DNA from: an uncultured Clostridia bacterium
Lineage (GTDB): Bacteria; Bacillota; Clostridia; Oscillospirales; CAG-272
Length of the DNA: 6,186 nt
Reading direction: 5' to 3'
Assembly: GCA_946618395.1 (NCBI GenBank)
Contig: CAMOLD010000080.1
Span: 1 to 6,186, forward strand
Shown: positions 1 through 4,591 of the stretch, piece by piece
Position numbering within the stretch: the first letter of the stretch is position 1
Layout of the letters: the number at the start of each line of letters is the position of its first letter
The notes under the pieces: model-generated
What the model saw: only the letters and a program-made list of their open reading frames with translations
What the model was told of the DNA's origin: nothing
The model's database searches: none
Program-made: the position numbers and the translations under genes

Positions 1-1448
1 CCCATCTTGTCGGCGCGGTCGTCGTTTTTGCCCATTTTGGGTGCTTCGTAGCGCAAAAGGTGGAGCAGTTCGGGGTCGTTTGCATAATCGCAATCCAGCG
101 CCGCAAAGAGGCGGGCAGGGGTAACCGTCTTTTTATCAAAAACATATTCCTTGACAGCCGCAAGCGCATCCGCCGCCGAGGCGATGCCGCAACCATGCAG
201 ACCAAAGTTGTTGTATTTTTTGGCGTCGCGGAGAAGGTCCATCATGGGTGAGGGCAGGAACCAAACGTTTTTGATGGTTGCCATTTGCCGCTCGCACTCG
301 GCTTTGATTGCCGCGCGAACCGCTTGGAGCAGACCTTCAAAATCGCCGCCCGTAGGCAGATAGGCGCGCAACACTTCGTCCACCAGCTTGGGGAAGTTGA
401 CGGCGCCGATGTTGGCAATGTCGTTGCCCACGCCGGGAATGATGAACTCCCAGCAGGCGGCAACCACATAGTTCACCGCGTCGGCGTAATCGTAGCCCAG
501 GCGCGTCAAGCCTTCGATGACCACATCGTCGTTGGAATACTGCGGGAAGCCGAGGCCAACTTTGGTCAGCTCGGTGCCCATATCGTAAAGCTCGATGGGG
601 GTATTCTTATTGACGCGCAGATTGATTTTCGGGTCGATGAGTTTGAGGTTGCGCGAAGCGGTCAGGCAGAGCTCGGAGAGCAGATTAAAGCCCTCGGTTC
701 CGTCCGGAAGGCGTCCGCCAAGCACCATGCTTTGCCCGTTGTCGCCCTGTTGAACGCCAACGTAGAGGTCGCTATCCTTATTGAAGGAAAGGAAGAAATC
801 TTCCACCAGTTCCAGTGCGCTTTCCTTGGTGTAAACGCCGGCATCCAGATCTTTTTTGAAGTAGGGGAACATATATTGGTCGAAGCGACCGACGGTGTTA
901 TGGTAGTCGCCCTCCAACCAGAGCGAGAAATGCAGAATGCGGAAGAATTGAAGTGCCTCGCGGAAATTGCGCGCGCCGTAGCGCGGAACGCGGTCAAAAA
1001 CGGCAACAATGTCCTCGCGCCCCATGCGCTTTGCCTCGGCTTGATACCGGTCGCAAAGCCCGATGATGGCGTCAATGACGCGCTTTTGCGCCGGCGTGGC
1101 GTTCTCGCGGCGGGCAAGAAGCCCCTGGGCAATGGTTTTTTCGTAGTCGGGGGAGAGGTTGGAAACGTAGCCCAGCTCATGGACATAGTGGTCCTTGCGA
1201 ATATCCGCCCACTCCGCCTCGGTCAAAACGTCCGGCAGCTTGCGAATGGTGCGGCGCAGAACGATTTTTTCCAGGGGATGAATGGCAGGGGTTTCCTTTT
1301 GGCAAGCCGCCTCAAAGCGGCGCACCATGCGCTCCTCGGGGGAGAGTCCTTCGGCGGCATACTTTGCGGCAAGGTCTTCTTTCCAGTCGCTCCGCAATCC
1401 GCGATGCACGCGGTCGATGACATAATATTGATACAGTTCGTTGTTCAT
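1..1448 (-). CDS. Glycyl radical enzyme, pyruvate-formate-lyase-like superfamily (C-terminus missing)
   Basis: Reading the minus strand from the ATG at 1448 gives 482 residues with no stop before the window edge. The PFL-domain signature is clear: GRFDQYMFPYF at residues 187-197, GDNGQSMVLGG at 235-245, an active-site ACWEF with Cys332 and Glu334, and YNNFGLHGCGIASAADALAA at 412-431. In this superfamily the Cys carries a thiyl radical produced by a C-terminal glycyl radical, which a radical-SAM activase installs. The C-x-E pattern, instead of the Cys-Cys of true pyruvate formate-lyase, is typical of dehydratase and lyase members, so formate production is unlikely. The substrate cannot be read. 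Cys332 lies roughly 90-150 residues closer to the N-terminus than in the classical enzymes I know, so this is a compact form. The glycyl motif (RVxGY-like) should lie about 500 nt beyond the left edge. The start is supported by AAGGAAG about 6 nt upstream. The enzyme is presumably cytoplasmic and anaerobic. Confidence 0.9.
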   Translation of the reverse strand, partial: MNNELYQYYVIDRVHRGLRSDWKEDLAAKYAAEGLSPEERMVRRFEAACQKETPAIHPLEKIVLRRTIRKLPDVLTEAEWADIRKDHYVHELGYVSNLSPDYEKTIAQGLLARRENATPAQKRVIDAIIGLCDRYQAEAKRMGREDIVAVFDRVPRYGARNFREALQFFRILHFSLWLEGDYHNTVGRFDQYMFPYFKKDLDAGVYTKESALELVEDFFLSFNKDSDLYVGVQQGDNGQSMVLGGRLPDGTEGFNLLSELCLTASRNLKLIDPKINLRVNKNTPIELYDMGTELTKVGLGFPQYSNDDVVIEGLTRLGYDYADAVNYVVAACWEFIIPGVGNDIANIGAVNFPKLVDEVLRAYLPTGGDFEGLLQAVRAAIKAECERQMATIKNVWFLPSPMMDLLRDAKKYNNFGLHGCGIASAADALAAVKEYVFDKKTVTPARLFAALDCDYANDPELLHLLRYEAPKMGKNDDRADKM

Positions 1449-1466
1449 GGCGTTCTTCCTTTCAGC

Positions 1467-1490
1467 GGCTACATTATCGTTAATGTAGCC
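1467..1490. promoter_or_regulatory. Probable LacI-family operator at the glycyl radical enzyme promoter
   Basis: A 24-bp inverted repeat has half-sites GGCTACATTATC and GTTAATGTAGCC. Eleven of the twelve symmetric pairs match, the exception being 1477/1480, and the exact centre is a CpG (1478/1479). LacI-family proteins typically bind palindromes with a central CpG, where their hinge helices open the minor groove. It starts a few bases downstream of the predicted transcription start and ends 18 bp before the ATG, a position where a bound repressor would block initiation or elongation. The adjacent LacI-family gene makes the pairing likely. In RNA the same sequence would form a strong hairpin, so a role in mRNA stability is an alternative. 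Confidence 0.7.
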
Positions 1491-1493
1491 TTG

Positions 1494-1529
1494 TATTATC
1501 ATCATAGCACATTTTTTCGGATTTGTCAA
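1494..1529 (-). promoter_or_regulatory. Sigma-A promoter of the glycyl radical enzyme gene
   Basis: On the minus strand there is a perfect -35 TTGACA (1529-1524), a 17-nt spacer and a -10 TATGAT (1506-1501). Transcription should start near 1494, giving a leader of about 45 nt that consists mostly of the putative operator and the ribosome binding site. An AT hairpin, TTTGAAAAA/TTTTTCAAA at 1535-1556, sits just upstream of the -35 and could act as an UP-like element. With near-consensus boxes, control by a repressor rather than an activator is the natural reading. Confidence 0.85.
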
Positions 1530-1577
1530 TAGAATTTGAAAAACATTTTTTTCAAAGTTCTTTTAGGGGGTGGGGAG

Positions 1578-1628
1578 CGCGAGGGGCGGGGGACATTTTC
1601 TTGCAAGAAAAGTCCTCCGCCCCTCGCG
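1578..1628. repeat. 51-nt near-perfect inverted repeat after the repressor gene
   Basis: The arms 1578-1603 and 1604-1628 are complementary apart from one G/A difference (a G-U pair in one transcript) and one bulged A at 1595. The core is the 16-bp palindrome TTTTCTTGCAAGAAAA, with GC-rich outer arms (CGCGAGGGGCGG). It begins 6 nt past the LacI-family stop codon. It may terminate that gene's transcript, but the minus-strand flank (CTCCCCACCCCCTAAAAG) has no U tract, so it is not a standard intrinsic terminator. It may instead be a copy of a dispersed palindromic repeat or an mRNA 3'-end stabiliser. Its copy number cannot be judged from one window. Confidence 0.75.
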
Positions 1629-1633
1629 GTTTC

Positions 1634-2638
1634 TCATTGTTTTTTTGCCGTTGTTTTGCCGATTTCCAGTTTGGTTGGCAGGATGAGATGCTGTTTTTCG
1701 GCAGGTGCGGCGCCGCGGATGCGGTCGTAGAGCAGCTCGGAAGCCGAGCGCGCGATGTGTTTTTTGGCAACGCTGACCGAGGTCAATTCCAGGGGCAGGG
1801 GATAATCCGAAGCGATGTGGTCAAACCCGACGACCGAAAGCGATTCGGGCACGCGGCGCCCGAGGTCGTCCGCCTCGCGGATGATGGCATAGGCCAGCAT
1901 ATCGTTAAAGGCGAGGATGGCGGAAACTTCGGGGTTGGTTTGCAGGAAGGCGCGAATGGCGTCGCGGTTTTCCTCCTCGGTCAAGGTCAGGGGAAGGACG
2001 ATTTGCTTATTGGCAAACCCGGCGTCGGAGAGCGCGCGGCAATAGCCGGCAAAACGCTCGCGGTCGGAGGAAATGTGCTCGTTGACGCGCACGAAGGCGA
2101 TGTTGCGGTGCCCGAGCGAAAGGAGATATTCGGTGGCAATCCGGGCGCCTTCAGTGTCATCGCAAACGGCGTAGTCGGTGTCAAGCTCCTCAAAGCGGCG
2201 ACCGACCAGCACAAAGGGGATTTTGGATTTTTCCAACAGGCGGATGCTCTCGGTTTGCGTTTGGGTGGGGCAGAGGAGCACACCGTCCACGTTTTGCCCA
2301 ATGGAAAGCCGAACGGCGTTGATTTCGGCGTCGGCGTTCTCGGCGGTGTTCATAAAGAAAGGGGTCATGCCCAAAGCGCTGAAATAGCGCTCAATCTCGC
2401 GGAACATGATGGTAAAATGGGGGTTGCCGATGTCGGGAAGAATGACCGAAACGATGCGGCTCTTGCCGGATTTCATACTGCCTGCTTGCAGGTTTGGAAT
2501 GTAGTCCAGCCGGTCGGCAACTTCGCGAATGCGGCGCTTGGTCTCCTCGGCAATGTCGGGCGCGTCGCGCAAAGCGTGGGAGACCGTGTTCACCGAGAAT
2601 CCGGTCGCCTCGGCGATGTCTTTGAGGCGGGTTTTCAT
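1634..2638 (-). CDS. LacI/GalR-family transcriptional repressor
   Basis: The protein has 334 residues, normal for the family. The N-terminal helix-turn-helix covers about residues 3-25 (TRLKDIAEATGFSVNTVSHA), with recognition-helix residues Val16, Asn17 and His21 in a PurR-like TVSHAL context. The hinge runs about 46-60 (YIPNLQAGSMKSGKS) and has Met55 where most family members have the minor-groove-intercalating Leu. The rest is a periplasmic-binding-protein-like sensor core starting at RIVSVILPDIGNPHF, including GVLLCP, FVLVGRR, CDD, AILAFNDMLA and VVGFD. Effectors in this family are usually sugars or nucleobases; the ligand here is not predictable. The ATG at 2638 follows AAAGGAGG (2654-2647) with 8-nt spacing. 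The gene lies directly upstream of, and in the same direction as, the glycyl radical enzyme gene, whose promoter carries a CpG-centred palindrome, so it is probably the local regulator. No clear second operator is visible at its own promoter. Confidence 0.96.
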   Translation of the reverse strand: MKTRLKDIAEATGFSVNTVSHALRDAPDIAEETKRRIREVADRLDYIPNLQAGSMKSGKSRIVSVILPDIGNPHFTIMFREIERYFSALGMTPFFMNTAENADAEINAVRLSIGQNVDGVLLCPTQTQTESIRLLEKSKIPFVLVGRRFEELDTDYAVCDDTEGARIATEYLLSLGHRNIAFVRVNEHISSDRERFAGYCRALSDAGFANKQIVLPLTLTEEENRDAIRAFLQTNPEVSAILAFNDMLAYAIIREADDLGRRVPESLSVVGFDHIASDYPLPLELTSVSVAKKHIARSASELLYDRIRGAAPAEKQHLILPTKLEIGKTTAKKQ

Positions 2639-2664
2639 GGGCGGAACCTCCTTTCGTCGGAATC

Positions 2665-2700
2665 TGTTCCTATTGTAACATACCCTGCAAAAAAAGTCAA
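2665..2700 (-). promoter_or_regulatory. Sigma-A promoter of the LacI-family gene
   Basis: On the minus strand, -35 TTGACT (2700-2695), a 17-nt spacer and -10 TACAAT (2677-2672) predict a start near 2665 and a leader of about 27 nt containing the strong ribosome binding site AAAGGAGG. Just upstream of the -35, at 2701-2717, lies a TTTTATAAAA palindrome flanked by TGC and GGCA, which could be an UP-like or regulatory element. It lacks the central CpG of the putative operator at 1467-1490. Confidence 0.8.
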
Positions 2701-2822
2701 TGCTTTTATAAAAGGCAGGGCGAATTGGACGGGCGCGATCGCTCTCGGGGGCATCGAGCCCCGTCGAGCGATACCCGGAATTTCGCGGTCACTTTGCGCC
2801 GCGAATGTTCCGAACCGGATCC

Positions 2823-2895
2823 GGCGCACAAAATTATTGAAAAGCAATCATTACCATGCGCCGTGCCGGTTCTTCACAACCGGGTGGCGCCTCCA
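2823..2895 (+). pseudogene. Possible degenerate tRNA-Cys copy (3' end only is convincing)
   Basis: The 16 bases at 2880-2895, CCGGGTGGCGCCTCCA, are identical to the 3' end of the intact tRNA-Cys on the other strand, including the CCA. The similarity continues into the following AAAAAAGAGCACCCG, which resembles the AACAGAAGCACCCG after the real gene. Upstream, CCGG-TTCTTCACAA-CCGG resembles a T arm with a 3-nt insertion in its loop, and GGCGC at 2823 could pair with the acceptor 3' strand, giving a tRNA-sized 73-nt unit. No D arm or anticodon arm is recognisable, so a functional tRNA is unlikely. It could be a recombination scar, an inverted duplication or an old integration footprint. Confidence 0.4.
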
Positions 2896-2920
2896 AAAAA
2901 AGAGCACCCGGCTGGGTTGC
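2895..2920 (-). terminator. Candidate intrinsic terminator, minus strand
   Basis: Read on the minus strand, GCAACCC-AGCC-GGGTGC (one bulged A) is followed by TCTTTTTTT. It would act as a backup behind the tRNA operon for transcription heading into the promoter region of the LacI-family gene. The stem is short (6 bp) but the U tract is long. It overlaps the tRNA-Cys-like remnant and may derive from it. Confidence 0.5.
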
Positions 2921-3060
2921 CCCCGGTATTTCGCCTGCGGCGAATATTCGCACGCTCTGCGCCTGAAAAGCAAGCTTTTCGATCTCCGAGCGGCGAATGC
3001 GAACCGGATCCCGTGCGCCTGTGGCGCACGGTGCCGGCCGATTTGCGTGCGTAGCACGCC

Positions 3061-3102
3061 CAAACAGAAGCACCCGTCCAACAGGACGGGTGCTTCTGTT
3101 TG
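3061..3102 (-). terminator. Intrinsic terminator of the tRNA operon
   Basis: A perfect 19-bp stem (3061-3079 with 3084-3102) has a 4-nt loop. On the minus strand the core GCACCCGTCC-TGTT-GGACGGGTGC is followed by U-rich TTCTGTTTG and preceded by the complementary A-rich stretch, so it should also work in the opposite direction. It overlaps the last two bases of the encoded CCA of tRNA-Cys, so termination and 3'-end maturation are tightly coupled. Confidence 0.85.
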
Positions 3103-3174
3103 GAGGCGCCACCCGGAATCGGACCGGGGATGAAGGTTTTGCAGACCTCTGCCTTACCGCTTGGCTATGGCGCC
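3101..3174 (-). tRNA. tRNA-Cys (GCA)
   Basis: This is a 74-nt cloverleaf with acceptor GGCGCCA/TGGCGCC, discriminator T and encoded CCA. It has a 3-bp D stem GCC/GGC, an anticodon loop CTGCAAA with anticodon GCA, and a T stem CCCGG/CCGGG. The T loop reads TCCGATT, with C at position 55 where nearly all tRNAs have U (the pseudouridine-55 site). It is the last tRNA of the operon and lies downstream of an apparent internal terminator. Confidence 0.97.
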
Positions 3175-3186
3175 GTATTTTTTTGG

Positions 3187-3221
3187 AAAAACGGGCACGA
3201 AATATGCTTTCGTGCCCGTTT
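3187..3221 (-). terminator. Intrinsic terminator between tRNA-Gly and tRNA-Cys
   Basis: A perfect 14-bp stem, AAACGGGCACGAAA with TTTCGTGCCCGTTT, has a 5-nt loop. On the minus strand it ends in a run of five T (GCCCGTTTTTCC). It lies in the 49-nt spacer between tRNA-Gly and tRNA-Cys. No promoter fits between it and tRNA-Cys, so Cys expression would depend on readthrough, unless the hairpin serves RNA processing. Confidence 0.75.
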
Positions 3222-3223
3222 GA

Positions 3224-3299
3224 TGGAGCGGATTACGGGGCTCGAACCCGCCACCTCCACCTTGGCAAGGTGGCGCTCTACCAAATGAGCTAAATCCGC
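3224..3299 (-). tRNA. tRNA-Gly (GCC)
   Basis: This is a 76-nt cloverleaf with acceptor GCGGATT/AATCCGC, discriminator T and encoded CCA. The anticodon loop TTGCCAA has anticodon GCC, and the T loop TTCGAGC is canonical. It is separated from tRNA-Phe by only 4 nt. Confidence 0.98.
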
Positions 3300-3303
3300 G
3301 GAA

Positions 3304-3379
3304 TGGTGCCTCCGGTCGGAATCGAACCAACGACACGGGGATTTTCAGTCCCCTGCTCTACCAACTGAGCTACAGAGGC
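3304..3379 (-). tRNA. tRNA-Phe (GAA)
   Basis: This is a 76-nt cloverleaf with acceptor GCCTCTG/CGGAGGC, discriminator A and encoded CCA. The anticodon loop CTGAAAA has anticodon GAA, and the T loop is TTCGATT. A small hairpin (3380-3397) directly abuts its 5' end. Confidence 0.98.
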
Positions 3380-3434
3380 ATACAGCAAGGGCTGTATTTT
3401 TTATGGAACAGCGCTTTCGCGCAGTTTTTTCAGG
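3380..3434. other. tRNA Asp-Phe spacer with two small hairpins
   Basis: ATACAGC-AAGG-GCTGTAT (3380-3397) is a perfect 7-bp stem immediately before the mature 5' end of tRNA-Phe. GCGC-TTTC-GCGC lies nearby at about 3411-3422; on the minus strand its loop reads GAAA, a GNRA tetraloop. Both are followed by T runs on the plus strand, so they could weakly terminate antisense transcription. On the minus strand they are more likely part of the precursor structure seen by processing enzymes. Confidence 0.4.
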
Positions 3435-3511
3435 TGGCGATCCGGATGGGGGTCGAACCCACGACCTCTAGCGTGACAGGCTAGCGCTCTAACCAACTGA
3501 GCTACCGGACC
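3435..3511 (-). tRNA. tRNA-Asp (GTC)
   Basis: This is a 77-nt cloverleaf with acceptor GGTCCGG/CCGGATC, discriminator G (usual for tRNA-Asp) and encoded CCA. The anticodon loop CTGTCAC has anticodon GTC, and the T loop is TTCGACC. A 56-nt spacer without an obvious strong hairpin separates it from tRNA-Val. Confidence 0.98.
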
Positions 3512-3567
3512 GTTTGGTGGAGCGATTGCCCCGCCGTTTTTTGCGACAGCGCCTTGGCACTGCCTGC

Positions 3568-3643
3568 TGGTGGGAACAACAGGGCTCGAACCTATGACCC
3601 TCTGCTTGTAAGGCAGATGCTCTCCCAACTGAGCTATGCTCCC
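3568..3643 (-). tRNA. tRNA-Val (TAC)
   Basis: This is a 76-nt cloverleaf with acceptor GGGAGCA/TGTTCCC, discriminator A and encoded CCA. The anticodon loop CTTACAA has anticodon TAC, and the T loop is TTCGAGC. It is the first tRNA of the operon, about 16 nt downstream of the proximal promoter's predicted start. Confidence 0.98.
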
Positions 3644-3650
3644 GATTTTT

Positions 3651-3759
3651 TTGGAACGCTTGACTATTATAGCATAACCGGAAACATTTGTCAACAGATT
3701 TTTCAAAACTTTTTTCAAGTTTTTTCTTTCAATTGGAACGCTTGACTATTATAGCATAC
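3651..3759. repeat. 26-bp exact direct repeat carrying two promoter cores
   Basis: Positions 3651-3676 and 3734-3759 are identical over 26 bp and lie 83 bp apart. Each copy carries, on the minus strand, TATGCTATAAT (an extended -10, TGnTATAAT) followed by the initially transcribed AGTCAAGCGTTCCAA. The -35 hexamers lie outside the repeat but are both TTGACA at the same distance. This fits a promoter duplication whose -10, discriminator and start region have been kept identical. Confidence 0.95.
3659..3694 (-). promoter_or_regulatory. Proximal tRNA operon promoter
   Basis: TTGACA (3694-3689), a 17-nt spacer and TATAAT (3671-3666) with an extended TGC match consensus fully. Upstream lie phased A/T tracts (about 3695-3730) suggesting an UP element. 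The predicted start near 3659 leaves a very short leader before tRNA-Val. Confidence 0.92.
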
Positions 3760-3777
3760 CAAAAAGGGTTTGTCAAG
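3742..3777 (-). promoter_or_regulatory. Distal tRNA operon promoter
   Basis: TTGACA (3777-3772), a 17-nt spacer and TATAAT (3754-3749) with an extended TGC give a second full-consensus promoter, 83 bp upstream of the proximal one. Its -35 is only about 30 bp beyond the stop codon of the histidine phosphatase gene. Tandem strong promoters of this kind are typical of stable-RNA operons. Confidence 0.92.
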
Positions 3778-3806
3778 ACTTTTTTGATTGTTTTTTCGGC
3801 TTTCTT

Positions 3807-4529
3807 TTATACATAAAACCGGTTCCAGAATTTTGTGGGCAGACCTTCTTTATAAAGGTGGGAGTCGCTTCCAAATTGCAAAACGCCCGGCACAATGGGA
3901 TCGTTATCCTTGTGTGGCTCGCCGAAATTGATGACGGTCATGGTCGAATGCGAGATGTCAAAATGCGTGGTGAAGGCGGGGAAGGGCATGTCCAGAATGT
4001 GGGAAAGGAAGGTTTTGCCGGTGCCGCCGTGGGCAAAGAGCGCCACACGGTCGTTGTTGGGACGAATTTGCTGATAGGTGTGCGTTTTCAGGTCATGATG
4101 GTAGCCAAGGGATTCCAGCAGCGCGTCGGCGGCGTCGGCAATGCGGCGGTAGCCGGCTTCAAAACGAGCCATTTCGGGGTGAAGATACCATTTGTCACCC
4201 AGCGCGCGCACTTCCTCGGTATTCATAAAGCGGGCAAATTCGCGGTCGTCAAAGCACCATTCCTCGGGTTCGCCTTTTTCGTTGCGCACCGTCAATTCCT
4301 GCCATGCGTAGTCCTCGTTTGCCCAGTCCAAAATTTCAATGGGCAGTTTCAGCATCTCGGCGGCGGGTTTCGCGGTTTGGATCGCGCGCTCGGAAGAGGA
4401 GGCGAAAATGCGGTCGAGCCCATGCGTGGCAAGCCGTTTGCCAAGAGCTTCCGCCTGGCGTGTGCCAAGGGGGGTCAAACCGTTGGGATTATAGATGGGG
4501 TCCCCGTGACGAATGTAATAAAAAATCAT
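3807..4529 (-). CDS. Histidine phosphatase family protein (phosphoglycerate-mutase-like)
   Basis: With the start at 4529 the protein has 240 residues. It opens with MIFYYIRHGD, giving the phosphohistidine motif RHG at 7-9 (catalytic His8). SSSERAIQTA at 44-53 carries the conserved phosphate-binding Arg48, and LFAHGG at 164-169 supplies the second catalytic His167. These are the branch-1 hallmarks of the superfamily, cytoplasmic enzymes that hydrolyse phosphate esters or move phosphate between positions. The substrate is not predictable, and a true glycolytic mutase is doubtful given the divergent middle. The reading frame stays open upstream to 4628, but that extension runs through the promoter and a ribosome binding site lies just before 4529, so the shorter form is preferred. 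No terminator is visible between its stop and the tRNA promoters, so readthrough into the tRNA operon is possible. It diverges from the lipoprotein gene, with about 200 bp between. Confidence 0.93.
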   Translation of the reverse strand: MIFYYIRHGDPIYNPNGLTPLGTRQAEALGKRLATHGLDRIFASSSERAIQTAKPAAEMLKLPIEILDWANEDYAWQELTVRNEKGEPEEWCFDDREFARFMNTEEVRALGDKWYLHPEMARFEAGYRRIADAADALLESLGYHHDLKTHTYQQIRPNNDRVALFAHGGTGKTFLSHILDMPFPAFTTHFDISHSTMTVINFGEPHKDNDPIVPGVLQFGSDSHLYKEGLPTKFWNRFYV

Positions 4530-4534
4530 GTTTT

Positions 4535-4540
4535 CCACCT
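4535..4540 (-). promoter_or_regulatory. Ribosome binding site fixing the phosphatase start
   Basis: AGGTGG on the minus strand lies 5 nt before the ATG at 4529. No upstream in-frame Met has a comparable site downstream of the predicted promoter, which decides between the 240-residue and the longer reading. Confidence 0.75.
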
Positions 4541-4555
4541 GCTTTTTCGTAGATT

Positions 4556-4591
4556 CTACTCTATTATAGATTTTTTTGCGGGAAAAGTCAA
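4556..4591 (-). promoter_or_regulatory. Sigma-A promoter of the histidine phosphatase gene
   Basis: TTGACT (4591-4586), a 17-nt spacer and TATAAT (4568-4563) on the minus strand predict a start near 4556 and a leader of about 27 nt. The promoter is back to back with the lipoprotein promoter, the two -35 boxes being about 32 bp apart. Confidence 0.88.

Larger units (their letters stand above)
2701..3060. other. Gene-free block dense in short palindromes
   Basis: I see no convincing protein gene in these 360 bp on either strand. The block contains many inverted repeats: ATCGCTC...GAGCGAT enclosing GGGGC/GCCCC (about 2738-2772), TTCGCGG...CCGCGAA (2781-2804), CCGGATCCGG (2815-2824), TTCGCC-TGC-GGCGAA (2930-2944) overlapping CGAATATTCG (2941-2950), GAAAAGC-AA-GCTTTTC (2965-2980), CGTGCGCC-TGT-GGCGCACG (3012-3030) and GCGTGC-GTA-GCACGC (3045-3059). 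A 12-mer, CGAACCGGATCC, occurs twice (2811-2822 and 3000-3011), each time just after GCGAATG. It could be a mosaic of palindromic intergenic repeats or an unannotated structured RNA; the sequence alone does not decide. Confidence 0.6.

Noticed and set aside
2701..3060. CRISPR array
   Set aside because: The repeated pieces differ in sequence and length and there are no regularly spaced identical repeats.
2880..3116. Integrative element bounded by a tRNA-Cys attachment-site pair
   Set aside because: The two 3'-end copies are inverted rather than direct, only about 200 bp apart, and no integrase gene is present in the window.
285..3133. Long plus-strand open frames opposite the glycyl radical enzyme and repressor genes (285-1532 and 1523-3133)
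   Set aside because: They are antisense to genes with clear motifs, lack ribosome binding sites, resemble no family I know, and run through the promoter, the operator, the tRNA-like remnant and the tRNA terminator. GC-rich codon positions explain the missing stops.
2725..3745. Several short Arg/Pro/Ser-rich frames across the tRNA cluster and the palindrome block
   Set aside because: They translate tRNA genes, terminators and palindromes. Such tRNA-derived open frames are a well-known annotation artefact.
3895..3915. GGAT-CGTT-ATCC palindrome as a second repressor site
   Set aside because: It lies inside the phosphatase coding region, is short, differs from the 1467-1490 half-sites and is plausible by chance.
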